Assembly: GCA_030867875.1 (NCBI GenBank)
Contig: JAOWCC010001589.1
Span: forward strand, 88,373,537-88,437,536
Source of the DNA: Actinernus sp. WN-2022
Taxonomy: Eukaryota > Cnidaria > Anthozoa > Actiniaria > Actinernidae
Length of the DNA stretch: 64,000 nt
Direction of reading: 5' to 3'
Shown: piece after piece, positions 11,514 through 23,345 of the stretch
Position numbering within the stretch: position 1 is the stretch's first letter
Layout of the letters: every line of letters starts with the position of its first letter
Program-made: the position numbers and the translations under genes
Notes under the pieces: model-generated
What the model was told of the DNA's origin: nothing
Database searches by the model: none
The model's input: the letters and a program-made list of their open reading frames with translations, nothing else

Positions 11514-12359
11514 TGAAGGTGATGAACTTTCATGATGGTACACAATATTCCTCCTGAAGCCTACAAGAAATCTTCAGACATATTGAAAACTCTTCTCAAG
11601 ACAATCTGCATAAATAATATATTTTATTGAGAATAGTTTAGCCTCTGAATCCAACCTCACCATTTTAATCAGTATTTTTCCAAGTCTAATAATGTAGTTT
11701 TGTAAAATCCAGATATTTATTTTGTATTTGTGTAGCGATGATGTAATGTACAAATTAAAATAAAATTTCAACAATGCTAGTTTCATGCTCTATAACCTCT
11801 ACAACATGAAATTAAACATAAAAATACAAGGGTATTATTATGGACCGGAAGACTGAGGGTGTTATAAATGAAATCCAGTTGTAATGATTTCCCAGCAAAA
11901 GCACCAAAATATTCATTATATTGAGGTTTTCTACTATGGTTCTTGAACGTCTACACTGTATAAATAGGCCACAATTGTTGTTAGCAGTTTACAGAGTTTT
12001 TAAAGCTGGAATGGCGCAGCCCGGCTCATTCCCTGGATTTTGTTATAACCAAGTTTGTAGGCTGAAAAATGTTAGTTATTTCACAGCGAGCCCAACTTCG
12101 ATATTTGTGTATGTTTTTTAGCAGAATGTACTATTGTCTCAAGTGACCATAGTTAATAGAGGGGAATGGTTAACAAAGGTGGTAAGATTGTTCTTGCATA
12201 CACAAAACAATGAAGTTAGTACATAATTATTGTCTATCATTTCACATGGGAATTTCTGTACAAAAAAAACATTGGGAAGCAATGTTTGCCGGATATTTTG
12301 TCGAACAACAGTTATTGATCCCAAGGTTTCCATTATTTTCTCTTTCACAGTTTTAACAA
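11514..12359. other. 3' flank of the X-box gene, no further gene seen
   Basis: Presumed 3' UTR and intergenic DNA. AAAATAAAATTTC near 11757 is AT-rich, but no unambiguous AATAAA signal was assigned. Open frames on both strands lack protein-like composition. Confidence 0.35.
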
Positions 12360-12432
12360 GTGTCCGATAGTGTAGTGGGTAGAGGAGCAGACTGCAAGTT
12401 GGGAGTGTTGTGTTGATGGTTTGAGTCACTCA
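12360..12432 (+). repeat. tRNA-like relic (tRNA-derived SINE or tRNA-Cys pseudogene)
   Basis: TAGTGTAGTGGGTAG resembles a Pol III A box, and GGTTTGAGTC about 40 nt later resembles a B box (GGTTCRANTC). Between them AGACTGCAAGT fits an anticodon loop reading GCA, as in tRNA-Cys. The acceptor stem does not pair convincingly, so a SINE head or decayed tRNA is more likely than a working tRNA gene. Confidence 0.45.
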
Positions 12433-12879
12433 GTATGCTGGTTTTTATTTCCATATTTTCCTTCACTTCTCTTAATGTAAAGCCATGAATATATACCTTT
12501 GATTTCCCTGTTGAGTTAACGGCAGATAAAATTCTGGCAGCAAACTGATATAAATAATAGTGCAACTAGTCCTGGCTGCAATCTCTAATACAGTGCAGAC
12601 AGAGAACAATGGGGTCGGATGAGAAACCGTAACTATTAGTATCCACTTGATTTGGTTTTCTGTTCTCATTGCATATTCTTTTACTTTAAGAGGTAGCGGG
12701 TTGTCTGCGCCCTTGCAATCTATATCAATAAGATCTGAGGAGCGAGTTAATAACCTTTACTTAATCACTCCAGGTTTGAAAATAGAAAACTTACAATGCA
12801 ATACAACTTGCAATAATACTACTACTTTATTAATCAGTCCAAAAACGACTTTTCAGTAATTAATTACAAATATAAAAAT

Positions 12880-13130
12880 ATGAGAAAAAAAATAATAATA
12901 TTAAATTGTTCTAATAACAATGATAATATACGAATATAAAGATATGCCTAAGTACACCAACATTCCTCTAGGAACACTCTTAAAATCAATGTTAAAATTC
13001 TTGATATTATCGATACCCCTAATGCTGTCCTGCAGCTCGTTCCAGTCTTACTGCCCTGAATAGAAATGAACGCTGACCAGCAGCAGATCTATAGAGCGGG
13101 ACATCTAACATATTGGTGTCTTGTGTTAAT
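12880..13130 (-). pseudogene. LINE 3' tail fragment
   Basis: Read on the minus strand, the segment gives SAAGQRSFLFRAV, then (after a frameshift) WNELQDSIRGIDNIKNF and FKSVPRGM. This is the familiar C-terminal tail of CR1/L2-type ORF2 proteins (basic, then RSFxFRAVxxWNxLP-like). It is a short, frameshifted, 5'-truncated remnant. Confidence 0.55.
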
Positions 13131-13428
13131 GGCCACCTCCTAATTTGCATACTTTGGAAGATCACATTAAAACTAGTAATTGTTTTGAGTTTTAGAGCAA
13201 TGTGGAAAATTGCTGTTGAGCTATGAGCATTTCTAATGCAAAAAAAAACATGAAAGAAAGGCCTGTCTCATACAAATCTCTCTAATTTCAACTGGCTGTA
13301 ACTTCATTTCTTTATAACTTTAGCTACAGCACTCAACTTTCACAAGTTCTCTAATGTCGACATGTTCTTTCACGTGGCAATATTCATATTTTCCGAAACA
13401 GGAAATCACATATGCAAATTAGGAGGCA
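13131..13428. mobile_element. Possible MITE (terminal repeats CCTCCTAATTTGCATA)
   Basis: CCACCTCCTAATTTGCATAC at the left and TATGCAAATTAGGAGGCAAA at the right form inverted ends of about 16 bp, nearly 300 bp apart. The interior is non-coding. Only the ends pair, so confidence is limited. Confidence 0.4.
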
Positions 13429-14794
13429 AATGCCCGTCTTTAAATCGGTCAAATCATTTGATTCAATCATATTGTTGCAGTTGAATATTGTAACTACTTG
13501 TAGCTGTTTTTTCTATTAGTCTTAATATATTGTAACTCCTTTTTCTTTCTTCTATTTACGTAAGCCCCCTAGATGAGATATCAGCTCTTGCAGCAAATGT
13601 AAAAGCTAAAATATTGTTTAAATAAATATAATCTTGCTCAAAATTCACTGGGATTTAGAACAGAAACTAAGAATGAAATGGATATACTTTAGAATCATAC
13701 GTTCCATTAAATTGATGAACAGAACAACACTTTCAAACTTTTCTATAATTTTATTTACAAGATCACTTCTCAACCCCTGGCTTTACATCACATTTTAATT
13801 ATAAGCTTTAAGGGAACTAAAATATTTCACAACTACTTTTCACAAAGTTAACTTTTGGTAAATTATTTTAACTGTACAAAGTCTACAGGCAGTTTGCTTA
13901 AAGACCAGTGTGATTGAAAGTAAATTGATCTTTAAAAAAATATTTATTTTGCAAGCTGATGTATAATGTTGTGTAGTATCTGTTCATTTATATATCAGCT
14001 TTGAAAAATAAACAGGTCCAAGTATAATATTGATACTACATAATCACTTCCCCGTATCATGTAGTCTCCTTTGAAGCTGTTCTTAGGTTCATCTCTATGC
14101 TAGCCCCACTAATAACTGCTTACTGCTGCCATTCCAGTCTCAAATGGTTGCATTAGCCCATCAAGACTGATTACAACGTACCACAAATTGCTCACCAGTG
14201 TAGCATTGAAATAAACATGTTCTTACAAACTACATCTGGGGTAAAATTTAATACCAGAATGTGTACGAAGCTATTAGAACCGATTCTACATCCATATTAA
14301 ATTTATTCTGTATTTCCAGCAATGATGAATGGCTCTTGAAATCTGAGAACAGAATTCTGATTAATCAATACCTTTGAATGGAATGTCCAACTGTGGTAAG
14401 CATCACAGTGAATTACAAATTAGGAAAACTTAAACCTGTTGAAGTCTTAGGCTTAAATTAAGTAGTTCACATATATGTACCTAAAATTAGAAACATGGGT
14501 GATTGTCTGTGTTTTCTTTGAGTTTGGGCAGGAAACTGGTGTGCACGCTGTGCTCATCAAGTGTATGTATGTAATGTTTTGCCGCAGTGTGCCCAAGCAT
14601 TACATGAAGACCCTAATAACAGCTGTGAAGGAAACTACATCTTATAACAATATATTGTTTGTGCTGAGTTTGGTTACTAGTGTAGTATCTGTCTATATCA
14701 GTGCTTGATTGGCAACATTATTGGTTGTAACAACAATGAAAGACAAAAGGAAACGAAGAATTTTCAGATTAAATGACATTACCTTTCACCTTGT
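13429..14794. other. Intergenic, AT-rich
   Basis: No supportable coding exon. The open frame at 14475-14708 has hydrophobic composition but no start context, splice signals or family resemblance. Confidence 0.35.
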
Positions 14795-15024
14795 TAATGA
14801 ATATTTTGAATGTTGTACAAATAAGAAATTCTGCTGAAACTTCTCAAACCTCTGGTTTGTTCCTCTGAATCCACTAGCCGATAATGCCATCAAGGCAGAT
14901 TAACAATTTAATGAATATTTTGAATGTTGTACAAATAAGAAATTCTGCTGAAACTTCTCAAACCTCTGGTTTGTTCCTCTGAATCCACTAGCCGATAATG
15001 CCATCAAGGCAGATTAACAATTTA
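14795..15024. repeat. Tandem duplication, two 114-bp copies
   Basis: The segment starting TAATGAATATTTTGAATGTT at 14795 recurs from 14909 and is essentially identical through to CAAGGCAGATTAACAATTTA. Two copies with virtually no divergence indicate a recent local duplication. Confidence 0.9.
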
Positions 15025-15873
15025 ATTTATGCAAAAAACTGTCACTGCAGTAGTAAGAGTTTGTGGGTCATGAAACAAAGCCATTGCTCGCCTTGAGAAA
15101 TTATTTGAGGTTATGCCGGCCAAAATTAAAAGCCCTACCTACATATATCTGCATGCCATTTGCTTCTGAAGTACCGACACTCTTATGTTGTGAAAACCTT
15201 TTTGAAGCAACAAATCATTATATTATTGGCGGCAAAGGAACAGTTTGTCTTGTGATCTGCCGTTTGAATTGACACAGCTAGGAGATATTACCTTTGTAAA
15301 TCATGCAGCAGAAAAGTAGAAAAACATGGAAGGATAATGGAGAATTTACAAAGAAATATGAAGGCTCTTTTACGAGAAAGAACTGCCACTTCCTTGAAGA
15401 GAGTAGCAACAGTCTTTTCCACTGCGAGTGTGAACAAATATTAAATAGATTATCAACAACCCCTTGGACGAGACACGATAAAACGTACATGTTTACAGGA
15501 CAGTTGGCCGGTTATTTTGCAGGACACTTTCAATCCATTTCCAGATGTTTTCCTTACGAATTCAAGGTCTTTGCCAAAGACAATCACTCCATTGAAACTC
15601 AACAATCAACCATCTCGAGTCCAAAACAGAAACAGAAGTGAATCCTGCCATATTCCCTGACGAGTTACTTATGATAATGATGCAAAATTATAGATTATGA
15701 ACCAATCAAAATCACTACCGCGATTTTGGGGTAGTGATGTCACTAGACGGTATTATCTGCTAGTGGATTCAGATGTCTCTCTCGGGAGGAATGAACCAGA
15801 GGAGACAGTTGAAATGCAGGATATTTTTTGGACAGTAAAACAAAATTCATTAATTGGGCTTGATGTCCTTGAA
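15025..15873. other. Intergenic, one unsupported open frame
   Basis: A 112-codon plus-strand frame at 15303-15641 encodes a Lys/Ser/Cys-containing sequence that I do not recognise. It lacks splice-site context or a conserved motif, so it is not called as a gene. Confidence 0.3.
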
Positions 15874-15981
15874 CATAGGCCTTTTCTCGGTTAGCTGAAC
15901 ATGGTGGATTCTGGTCTAGCTTCGGCAAACATCACCATATTTGGCATGCATCCTGTTCAGCTAACCAAGAAAAGGCCTATG
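15874..15981. mobile_element. Small foldback, about 108 bp
   Basis: CATAGGCCTTTTCTCGGTTA plus GCTGAACA at the left pairs with TGTTCAGCTAACCAAGAAAA plus GGCCTATG at the right. The arms are about 28 bp with one mismatch. Confidence 0.65.
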
Positions 15982-16927
15982 GTGACTTATTAACCTAGCA
16001 AACTTTGGATTGTGGAGGATATCACTGAGGGTTGACCATATTTCAGAATAAAAATACACAGAACAATCACTGCAAATGGGTTGTATATCAGGATATTTTT
16101 ACGCACTGGAACACTAAATGTAACCTGAATATAATAATGTCAGCATTGAAGCGTTTGTAGCTTACAGTGCAAAATTCATGAACTAGAGTCTAATTTTCAG
16201 AGACTATTCCATCTATTCTTGTTCTGGATTATGGCCAATAGAATGCGCCTTCAGTCGTTGATGAACTTTTGTTTGATAGAAAATATTTAAATCCTATGTT
16301 CATTTTCTAAGCAATTTAGTCCAGTTTGAGTAAACATGTTTCCTGGCCACTGATATGCATCAACCAACAACCTTTACACTACATTGCTGAGATCTATAAA
16401 CTACCAAACCTCACTGTTACCTGAGTTCCCCTGATCAATATACTTACATTCCCTTGGGGAACCAACAACTTACACAAAAACCCATGTTAGTTGAGATACT
16501 AGACTCCGGGATGTGCAAGGAGTCACAAGCATCCATAACAATCATTCATTCCAGCACTAGGGAATGTGAAAATGATGATTGATGTTAGAATCTTGAAATG
16601 TGTGCAGTGGCTGCTTATACTCACTCAAAAAATATCTTCAATGTCACTGATAATATTATACTAACCCTAACAGAGAGAATCTTAATCCACCCTGTCAGAT
16701 GAGACTGGTTTTTAGCAACACGATGAACCTGCAACAGAAAAGGCTGAAAGAGAATTCTCCCCAGCATTAGAACTTTTATTACAGCTAGATATTTGAAATA
16801 CAATCATCATTTCTCTGTGTTTTACACTGGCACCTGTCCTTACCATGGCTATGGTCCACTTTCTAATATTCTATTTCTAGTCATATCTAACAAGTTAGCT
16901 CTAATTATATAGTCCTGTACTTTGTAG
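15982..16927. other. Downstream flank of the CREBZF-like gene
   Basis: No second coding exon for the minus-strand bZIP gene is visible. The region nearest 16927 is presumably its 3' UTR. Confidence 0.35.
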
Positions 16928-17851
16928 CTACAGTTCATCACTGCAAGAGTTGTTGTTGCATTGTGCGCAGAATTCCAAGGACACTGTACCACTTCTGACA
17001 TGTAGACAAACCCCAGCGGCCTTCACCATTTTCAATTCATTACCTGTTTTTCGTCTCTTTTCTTCTGAGCCACTTTCAGTGCTCTTTATACCAACAAGCT
17101 TTCGCTTCAGCTTACCATTTTTACCTTCACACGAATTCTTACCAAATTGTACCCCAGCTGTATTACCAATGTTCTTTAGAAGGGCTGATAGCTGGCTTTG
17201 ATTTGCTAGAACTCCTTTCAGATAAGCAATCTCCATTCTTAGTTCGTCAACTACATTTTCCATTTTGTTACTATCTCTTTTCAGATACGAATTCTCTTTC
17301 TTTAGGTTGTCGATGGTGTCTTCCAGATCCTGAACATGTTGTTTCTTCTTCTCTCTGTTTAGCTTCGCCATCACTGCTGATCTGTTGGGTGGGTGTTCGT
17401 TGGGTGTTTTACCAGAACTGTTGTCCGGTGTTCTAGGAGATTCCGTCTGAGCAGGAGAAACACTGGTTTGGCGGTCTGTATTACACTTTTCAATCTTTTC
17501 TTTGTTCTTTAACTTCGCCTTCGGTGTTTTTTTTGGCGCGCTCTTCTTTTTGCTTGGACGTTCGAACGCTTTCTGATAATTAGTGTGGTTGTCATCGAAG
17601 ACATGTACGTCGAAATCAAACGGACTCGGTTCATTGTTTATGTCTTCTTCAAATTGATCCATCCCACGAAAATTCAAGAGGTACTCGGTTAGGGACAAGT
17701 CCTCAGTGTCGACCATTTCTTTAGCAAGGTCTTCGAAGCTGAGGAGGGAAGCACTCTCTTTCAGAAAGGCAGGCTCGTTCTCTGTGGTTTGTGGAAAGAA
17801 AGAAGACATGTTGCATTCTGTAAATACTATAGAACCATACACAGACGCCAT
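16928..17851 (-). CDS. CREBZF: CREBZF/Zhangfei-like bZIP transcription factor
   Basis: An uninterrupted 307-codon frame encodes a nuclear bZIP protein. The acidic N-terminal third resembles an activation region and is followed by a Lys-rich linker (about 100-122). The basic region is about 155-172 (NRSAVMAKLNREKKK), with Asn156 and Arg166 in the invariant positions. A leucine zipper follows with heptads at L176, L183, L190, M197, L204 and L211. Two features are specific to the Zhangfei family: LKGVLANQSQLSALLKNI after the zipper and the conserved C-terminal box GVCLHVRSGTVSLEFCAQC (280-298). Family members modulate the unfolded-protein response by pairing with other bZIPs; that is family knowledge. 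An ATG 14 codons downstream is an alternative start. Divergently arranged with the KDEL protein gene. Confidence 0.85.
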   Translation of the reverse strand: MASVYGSIVFTECNMSSFFPQTTENEPAFLKESASLLSFEDLAKEMVDTEDLSLTEYLLNFRGMDQFEEDINNEPSPFDFDVHVFDDNHTNYQKAFERPSKKKSAPKKTPKAKLKNKEKIEKCNTDRQTSVSPAQTESPRTPDNSSGKTPNEHPPNRSAVMAKLNREKKKQHVQDLEDTIDNLKKENSYLKRDSNKMENVVDELRMEIAYLKGVLANQSQLSALLKNIGNTAGVQFGKNSCEGKNGKLKRKLVGIKSTESGSEEKRRKTGNELKMVKAAGVCLHVRSGTVSLEFCAQCNNNSCSDEL

Positions 17852-18190
17852 TTGATGTACCTGAAATGAACTCAGAAGTGGTTCAGTAAGCTAAAAGATT
17901 GAGAATTTCACACAATAATTTCATCTTCCTCCGTGTTTGTGAGATATTTTCGATGTGGCAGAAAACGTACGGCAAACGTCGTCTTCTCGCGTTATGATTG
18001 GTCATTATCAATCATGTGATCAGTTAATTGTCCTACTCATGCTCTCTCGGCCAAAAATGCTTTCGCGGCGGCCTGGCTGATATCTACCGCCTGATGACCC
18101 GCCTCAGATCATATTCTCACCAACTTCTCGTTGCATGCGTTTGCGGTTCCCCGGCGACCAGATCAGAATATTTTTCCTTTTAATTCAGAC
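17852..18190. promoter_or_regulatory. Divergent promoter between CREBZF-like and KDEL-protein genes
   Basis: About 340 bp separates the two start codons. It contains an inverted CCAAT box (ATTGG, 17997-18001) and several CpG-containing words, and no TATA box near either start, consistent with a bidirectional housekeeping-type promoter. I looked for an ER-stress element (CCAAT-N9-CCACG or ATTGG-N-CCACG) and found no good match. Confidence 0.5.
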
Positions 18191-21100
18191 ATGGAGGTTG
18201 TACAAAGAACTGTAGTAGCTCTTCTTCTTTCCCTCTCTTATTTTTCTTCTAATTCAAGGACTGGTGCACAGTTTCCAAAAAAAGAAAAATTCCACGCGGT
18301 CAAAGAAGATGTGGCACACGTTCGATGTGAAACTTGTCAGAAAGCGATCAAGTATCTGTACAGAAAAACCAACGAGATGCGGGAGAAATCTCCCACTAGA
18401 AAGGTAAGCTTTATCCTTTGTTTTGCTACGATTATGCATTCTCACTTGTGAACCTTTAGGACTTTTCTTATTTTTACGATATTATGTACATACTCCAACC
18501 GTGTTCATTCATCCATAGATCCTACTTAAAATGGAGCAAATTTCAGTTGACGTATTTTTTCCAAACATTAGTGTTTATCTGTAAATTCATTCAACCATTA
18601 GTGAACTAAATCTGGAACATTTTATTTTGCTATATTTGCTGAAGACAAACGCTGTATTTGTCAAAGACTGTAAGCTTGCATGTTGCGAAATCTACGCAAG
18701 GCCAAACCTGCATATGCATGGCAATATCTAATTGGAATTGAATATTTTTTCGGAAATGTTGACTTCTAATGTCGAGTTTTACAGGTGTCATTTAGTAGAC
18801 AAAGAAGCTTTGGGAGTCAAGATAAAAGCGATAATGTTCCTAAGCGATTTACATGGCCTGTTCAAGCGCAGCATTTTAGACAAATACTTTTCTGGGAAAT
18901 GTTTTACTTGTAAGGGTTTGGTTTGAGTAATATTATCATTAATGTATTGAATTTTTTACTGCTGAGAGTTGAGCAAAGCATCACTGGAGCGATCAGAGAG
19001 GAATTCATTTCCTCCCTTGTACTGACACTCCAGGCCACATGTCCAGAGCTCTTGAAGTGGTAAACCATTAATTGAGCTGATTTTTACTTTCTCAGAACAC
19101 ACTGAATCTCAAAGCTTGCCTGATCTGTTTGTGGCTTTTGAGGACTAGGTTTTGTAAGTGATTGGCTTGGATTCTTCATGATGAACTCTTATTTAATTTA
19201 ATTTAACTATTGACTGAATTATACTGGAGTGTCATTTGAAAATATTTACATTTTATGTCAAGCAGGTGATTTCTGAAATGACATACTATAAACAAAGAGG
19301 GGGATACTTTATGGTAGAAAGCCAGGATATTGTGATATTTTGAGGTAGAAATCCATAACCAAGTTTATGTAAGGACAAGCCAAGTTAGAAACTTCATATA
19401 TATTAGTTTGCATGAGAGAAATATTGTTAAGCAGCATTCTGTTGAAAATGATTTACTTTGCCTTTCCATTAATATTTTCCAGGAGCATCGTATCCCGTCT
19501 TTCATTTAAGCCACCATACCTGTTATGTTGCTAATGGCTTTTGTTCTGATATCATTTCTTCAAAATATTGTTTTATTTTATTTTACATTTTGTAAATTCT
19601 AAAATTCATACAGCATCTTGATTTTGCAAACTTTTTAGAATAGAATGTATGCCATAAATCAATTATTAGCAGGAATGCCTTTGAGAAGCTTTATGAATCA
19701 TCTTCAATTTAACTGTAATTTATTGTTATTTATTCCTATAGAGATAGGAAGAAATAAATTAATTATATAATGTCCTATCTGATTTTAACTTCACTTAAGG
19801 GAGCATATCTACTTCTTGATAACCAAAAGAGTATCAAATTATGGGTGATGTATCAGAGAACAGCATTATAAATTCAGATTGATTTAACTATGACTGAATG
19901 TTTATCATATGACATAAAAGACATAATTTATTCATATTCTTGTGTTTAAAAATTCATAAAGCAGTAAAGAAATTCTATAAAAAAATAAAAAATAAATGTC
20001 TATGATTTCTTGGCTCTTAATTAAGGTCATGAGAGCAGGTTTATTTCACAGATTAACTAACTTAAGATAATTATAATCCTTCTGTAGAGCCCACAGATGC
20101 CTAGGATAAGTAATATGTTGCACATTTAAGTTAATTTATTTTATTACCAAGACCAAAAGAACTTAGTAAATTAATATATCCCTGGATATGAATGTGATGC
20201 AGTATGTTGGCCAGAACATGATATGCCGATTGTTTAGACTGGAAGTAAACAAATTATGTCAAACATTTGCACCTAACCACCTAATATCAGTCACTCTTCA
20301 AATAGTATTGCCTGGGTATGTTCAAAGTACATTTTTGAAACAATACAAGAATCCTAATGTCTGAATGGAGCTATATTTCCTTGTAAAATATGTGTATATT
20401 AGTGAAATATAATGAGGTGTGACACTACTAAGACAAACACAAATTTTGCATGCTGTGCTTCAAATTGGTACTCAGTATGCACATTAAACTTAATGATATT
20501 ATATTGGACATCATTTGATGAGTGTTCCAGAATATTTTGATTATTATACTTTGAAGCTATTCAACCTAAAGACTTACTCTAGTGCTCAAAGGTAATCACA
20601 TGTACAAATGTATATCCATTCATGCTGACATTATAAGGTGAAGTAAAAAAAAAACTTTATAATTTTATTCATTGCAATAAATGTTTTTATCTAAAGTATT
20701 AATGAGTTTTATACAGAAAGAGAAAGTAAAAAATAAGATGAAAAGCTTGAACTTCAATATTGTTTGCAATATTTAAGTTTGGATGGCCTTGGTTGGTGTG
20801 ATCACACTGTCATATGTATTTCAAAAGCAAATTAGCCAATCACACAAATATTTGAACAATAAAATATGTATACTTTCCAACAATCCTCCATGCAATATTA
20901 TTTTAAATTCTGTGATCATGTCATTGTTAGAATACTTGTCTGAATGTGATTGGATAATCTTTTTGTTTAAATTTGCTTGGTGGTGATTCAGCCAATTTGT
21001 TGAAGAATAGTACTGGCAGCTTGATTAAGATTGATCACTGTAAATAATGACGTAGAAAATATTTGGTATTTAAGTAATTAATAATACATGACCAAATTTT

Positions 21101-22583
21101 GAGTGAAATTTTCTTAAAGATTTTTCTCAGAATTAAAGAACCATTTGATGTAAATCTTTATTTGATGCAGTAGCTGAGATCCTTGTGATTAAATCCAGTT
21201 TATTATTTAAATTTCAGATTGCTGAAGAGAAAATCATTGAATTTGTAGAAAAATCTTGCCACCCCGAAAAGGATGAAGGAGAGTGGATATCAAAATATGA
21301 CATTGTGTCAGCAGATGGTAAACTACGGTTATCTGAACAGCATAGTTATGGAAAGTGTAGACAGGAATGTAAGACTATTGCAAAAGCATGTGAAGAGTCC
21401 ATTGCTGAAGTGGACACTGACCTTGCTGAACTACTTTGGCAAAATAAACTGTCACTCTCTAAACTGACAAACAAGGTTTGCCATTCTATGTCAAGTGCCT
21501 GCAGTAAGAACTCTCAAAAGTTAAAGAGGAACAAACGCTACAACGAGGAATTTATACCAATGACAGATGAGGAAAGGAAAGCTGATCAAGTATTGAAACA
21601 AATGAGGTAAAATATAGCTGCACATTACCTTAATTATTCACTGTGCATATAAAAATTGTTGCATCTAACTCAATGAATAGGATAAAAACATGTTTGATTA
21701 TTAACTAAGCTATAAAATACCAGGTTTTATGAGTGATTCAAAAGTATTAAATGTGCACATGTGAAATATTCCTCCCCCCCCCCCAACAATGTGATGTACA
21801 CATTCATGTTGCATGTAAAAAACTTATAGCTTGGTTAATAATAAACAGAAGAGACATTTTTATTTCTGCTGTTTTATCTTTATTGCATTCACTTGTAAGA
21901 AAACATATATCTCTGCTTGGCTATGTAATATCTTCTAATTGAAGGGCTGTGTGCAAGAAGGGTATAAGTGACTCCTGATCACATTCTAAATTCTCCTTCA
22001 AATTCTTTGTTTTCTAAGGAGAATTTAGAATGTGACCAGGAGTCACTTATGCCCTTCTTGCACACAGCCCTTCAATTGTATCCAGAGGTAAGGGACTGGT
22101 CATTATTTAAGGGGAGTACCGGGTTGGATAAAAATCGTACTGGGTATTAATTTTTTTCAGGAAAACCTACGGGGTATGGGATTTTTTTATCAACTATGTG
22201 ACAGGATATGAAAAATTCAGGTCAAAACTCATACAGGGTTAGAATTTTTTTGAAAAAATATCCGACGGTACTCCTCTTAAATAATGACCAGTCCCTGAGT
22301 GTCATATAATGAAATATATCTTAAACCTGCATCCTTGTTCTTGTTACCTAGGGGAATGCCAGGAATGCCAGGAATGGAAATGTATTCTCGTGATGACATT
22401 GAGAAAGTGAAAGAACAAATGGAAGAGCAGCAGAAACAACAAGAGCTTCCAATAGATGAAGAGGGCCTACTATATGAAGGAGATGGTGTCAGTTTTGTGC
22501 AGATGGCAAAGGATTGTGTGACAAGATTTTGGGCATGGATCAAACAACTGTTTTCATTTATATACAAAAAAGATGAATTATGA
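18191..22583 (+). CDS. Saposin-like ER-resident protein with KDEL (Canopy/MSAP-type)
   Basis: Three coding exons: 18191-18403, 21218-21606 and 22352-22583 (donors GTAAGC and GTAAAA, acceptors TTTCAG and CCTAG), giving 277 residues in frame. Residues 1-27 (MEVVQRTVVALLLSLSYFSS...) form a signal peptide. C46/C49 (CETC) open a saposin-B-like module that continues EEKIIEFVEKSCHP, then EGEWISKYDIV and GKCRQECKTIAKACEE, with further Cys pairs to about residue 160. A Gly-Met-Pro repeat (GMPGMPGM) and a Glu/Gln-rich helix precede a C-terminal aromatic helix and the ER-retrieval signal KDEL. The layout fits the Canopy/MSAP (DUF3456-like) co-chaperone group. The start was chosen for the signal peptide; an upstream in-frame ATG at 18131 would bury it. 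Intron 2 holds two MITEs. Confidence 0.8.
21937..22077. mobile_element. Foldback MITE, family F1 copy 1
   Basis: AATTGAAGGGCTGTGTGCAA and its inverse flank a short loop ATTCTTTGTTTTCTAAG; the arms are about 60 bp. The element lies in intron 2 of the KDEL-protein gene. The loop and arm design are shared with 46392-46533, which defines a family. Confidence 0.75.
22091..22296. mobile_element. 206-bp MITE in intron 2 of the KDEL-protein gene
   Basis: The terminal 30 bp (AGGGACTGGTCATTATTTAA and then GGGGAGTACC) recur inverted at the right with one difference. The interior is T-tract-rich with repeated GGGTATGGGATTTTTTT-like words. A single related end (AAGGGACGGACCATTAGATT) occurs at 32303. Confidence 0.75.
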
Positions 22584-23012
22584 CCCAACAGTGCAAACAG
22601 CATTATTTACTGCAAATTTTAACATTTTCTGGCTTTTAGGAAGTTAAAATTTACAAGTCCTATCACTTTGCTAGCAATTGGCCACTGAGGTCTTTGATAA
22701 AAACTATCCAAAGAAATGATTCTTAAGATGAGTGTGTGAGTTATTTAGTGAGCAGGATTCAAAATACAATATAACATTTCTTTTTTTTGCTTTTAATAGT
22801 TAACTAAAAAATAGATTTTATTAATTATTATAGTAACATTAATGATCAACACTTTTGTAATGAGCATATAAACTAATATAGATTAAATTACAAGTAATGA
22901 TGTATACAATCCACTATTACATGGTAGAAATTCAGCCCTCTGAATCCTCACAATATTACCTTACTGTTTGATATTTTTCATGTTTTTAAATCAAGATTTA
23001 AGTGAAATAGAT
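22584..23012. other. 3' flank of the KDEL-protein gene
   Basis: AT-rich, presumed 3' UTR and spacer. No gene or structured repeat seen. Confidence 0.4.
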
Positions 23013-23345
23013 CTAGTGATATCAGGAGCCCATTACCAGGAGCGTGCATCTCCCAGATTAGGTCAGTCCAACAGCAGAACAGATGATGTAGCTATTTTTA
23101 GCTTTGTGTTTCCCGCGAAAGTAGGCAAAGGATACCGTGCACTAAACCAATCACGTGACGAAACGTCACTTCTCATTATGCATTCATGCACGCATTGTCC
23201 ACCATGTTTGTTTTACAGTGCAAGCAACTATGGAAACCATTTTATTTCGCGGGAATCAGATATCTATAAATAGCCACTTCGTCTACTGTGCTGTGGGCGC
23301 TACCCATCACATAGGTATGCTCCTGGTAATGGGCTCCTGGTGATA
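23013..23345. mobile_element. MITE whose right end seeds a minisatellite
   Basis: The left end GTGATATCAGGAGCCCATTA (then CCAGGAGC) is mirrored by GCTCCTGGTAATGGGCTCCT (then GGTGATAT) near 23315-23345. A related element, with the same CCAGGAG-type ends, lies at 25312-25615. The last part of this element is the unit that is tandemly repeated in the next feature. Confidence 0.65.

Noticed and set aside
15303..15641. 112-codon open frame on the plus strand
   Set aside because: No recognisable domain, no splice context, no codon-like pattern distinct from neighbours; treated as chance.
16928..17851. XBP1 as an alternative identity for the bZIP gene
   Set aside because: No paired stem-loops of the IRE1 splice type were noticed. 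The post-zipper LxGVLANQ motif and the GVCLHV...VSLEFC C-terminal box fit CREBZF instead.
17852..18190. ER-stress response element in the divergent promoter
   Set aside because: An ATTGG is present but no CCACG/CGTGG at the required spacing.
22968..23273. 101-codon open frame
   Set aside because: Falls inside the MITE at 23013 and has no protein features.
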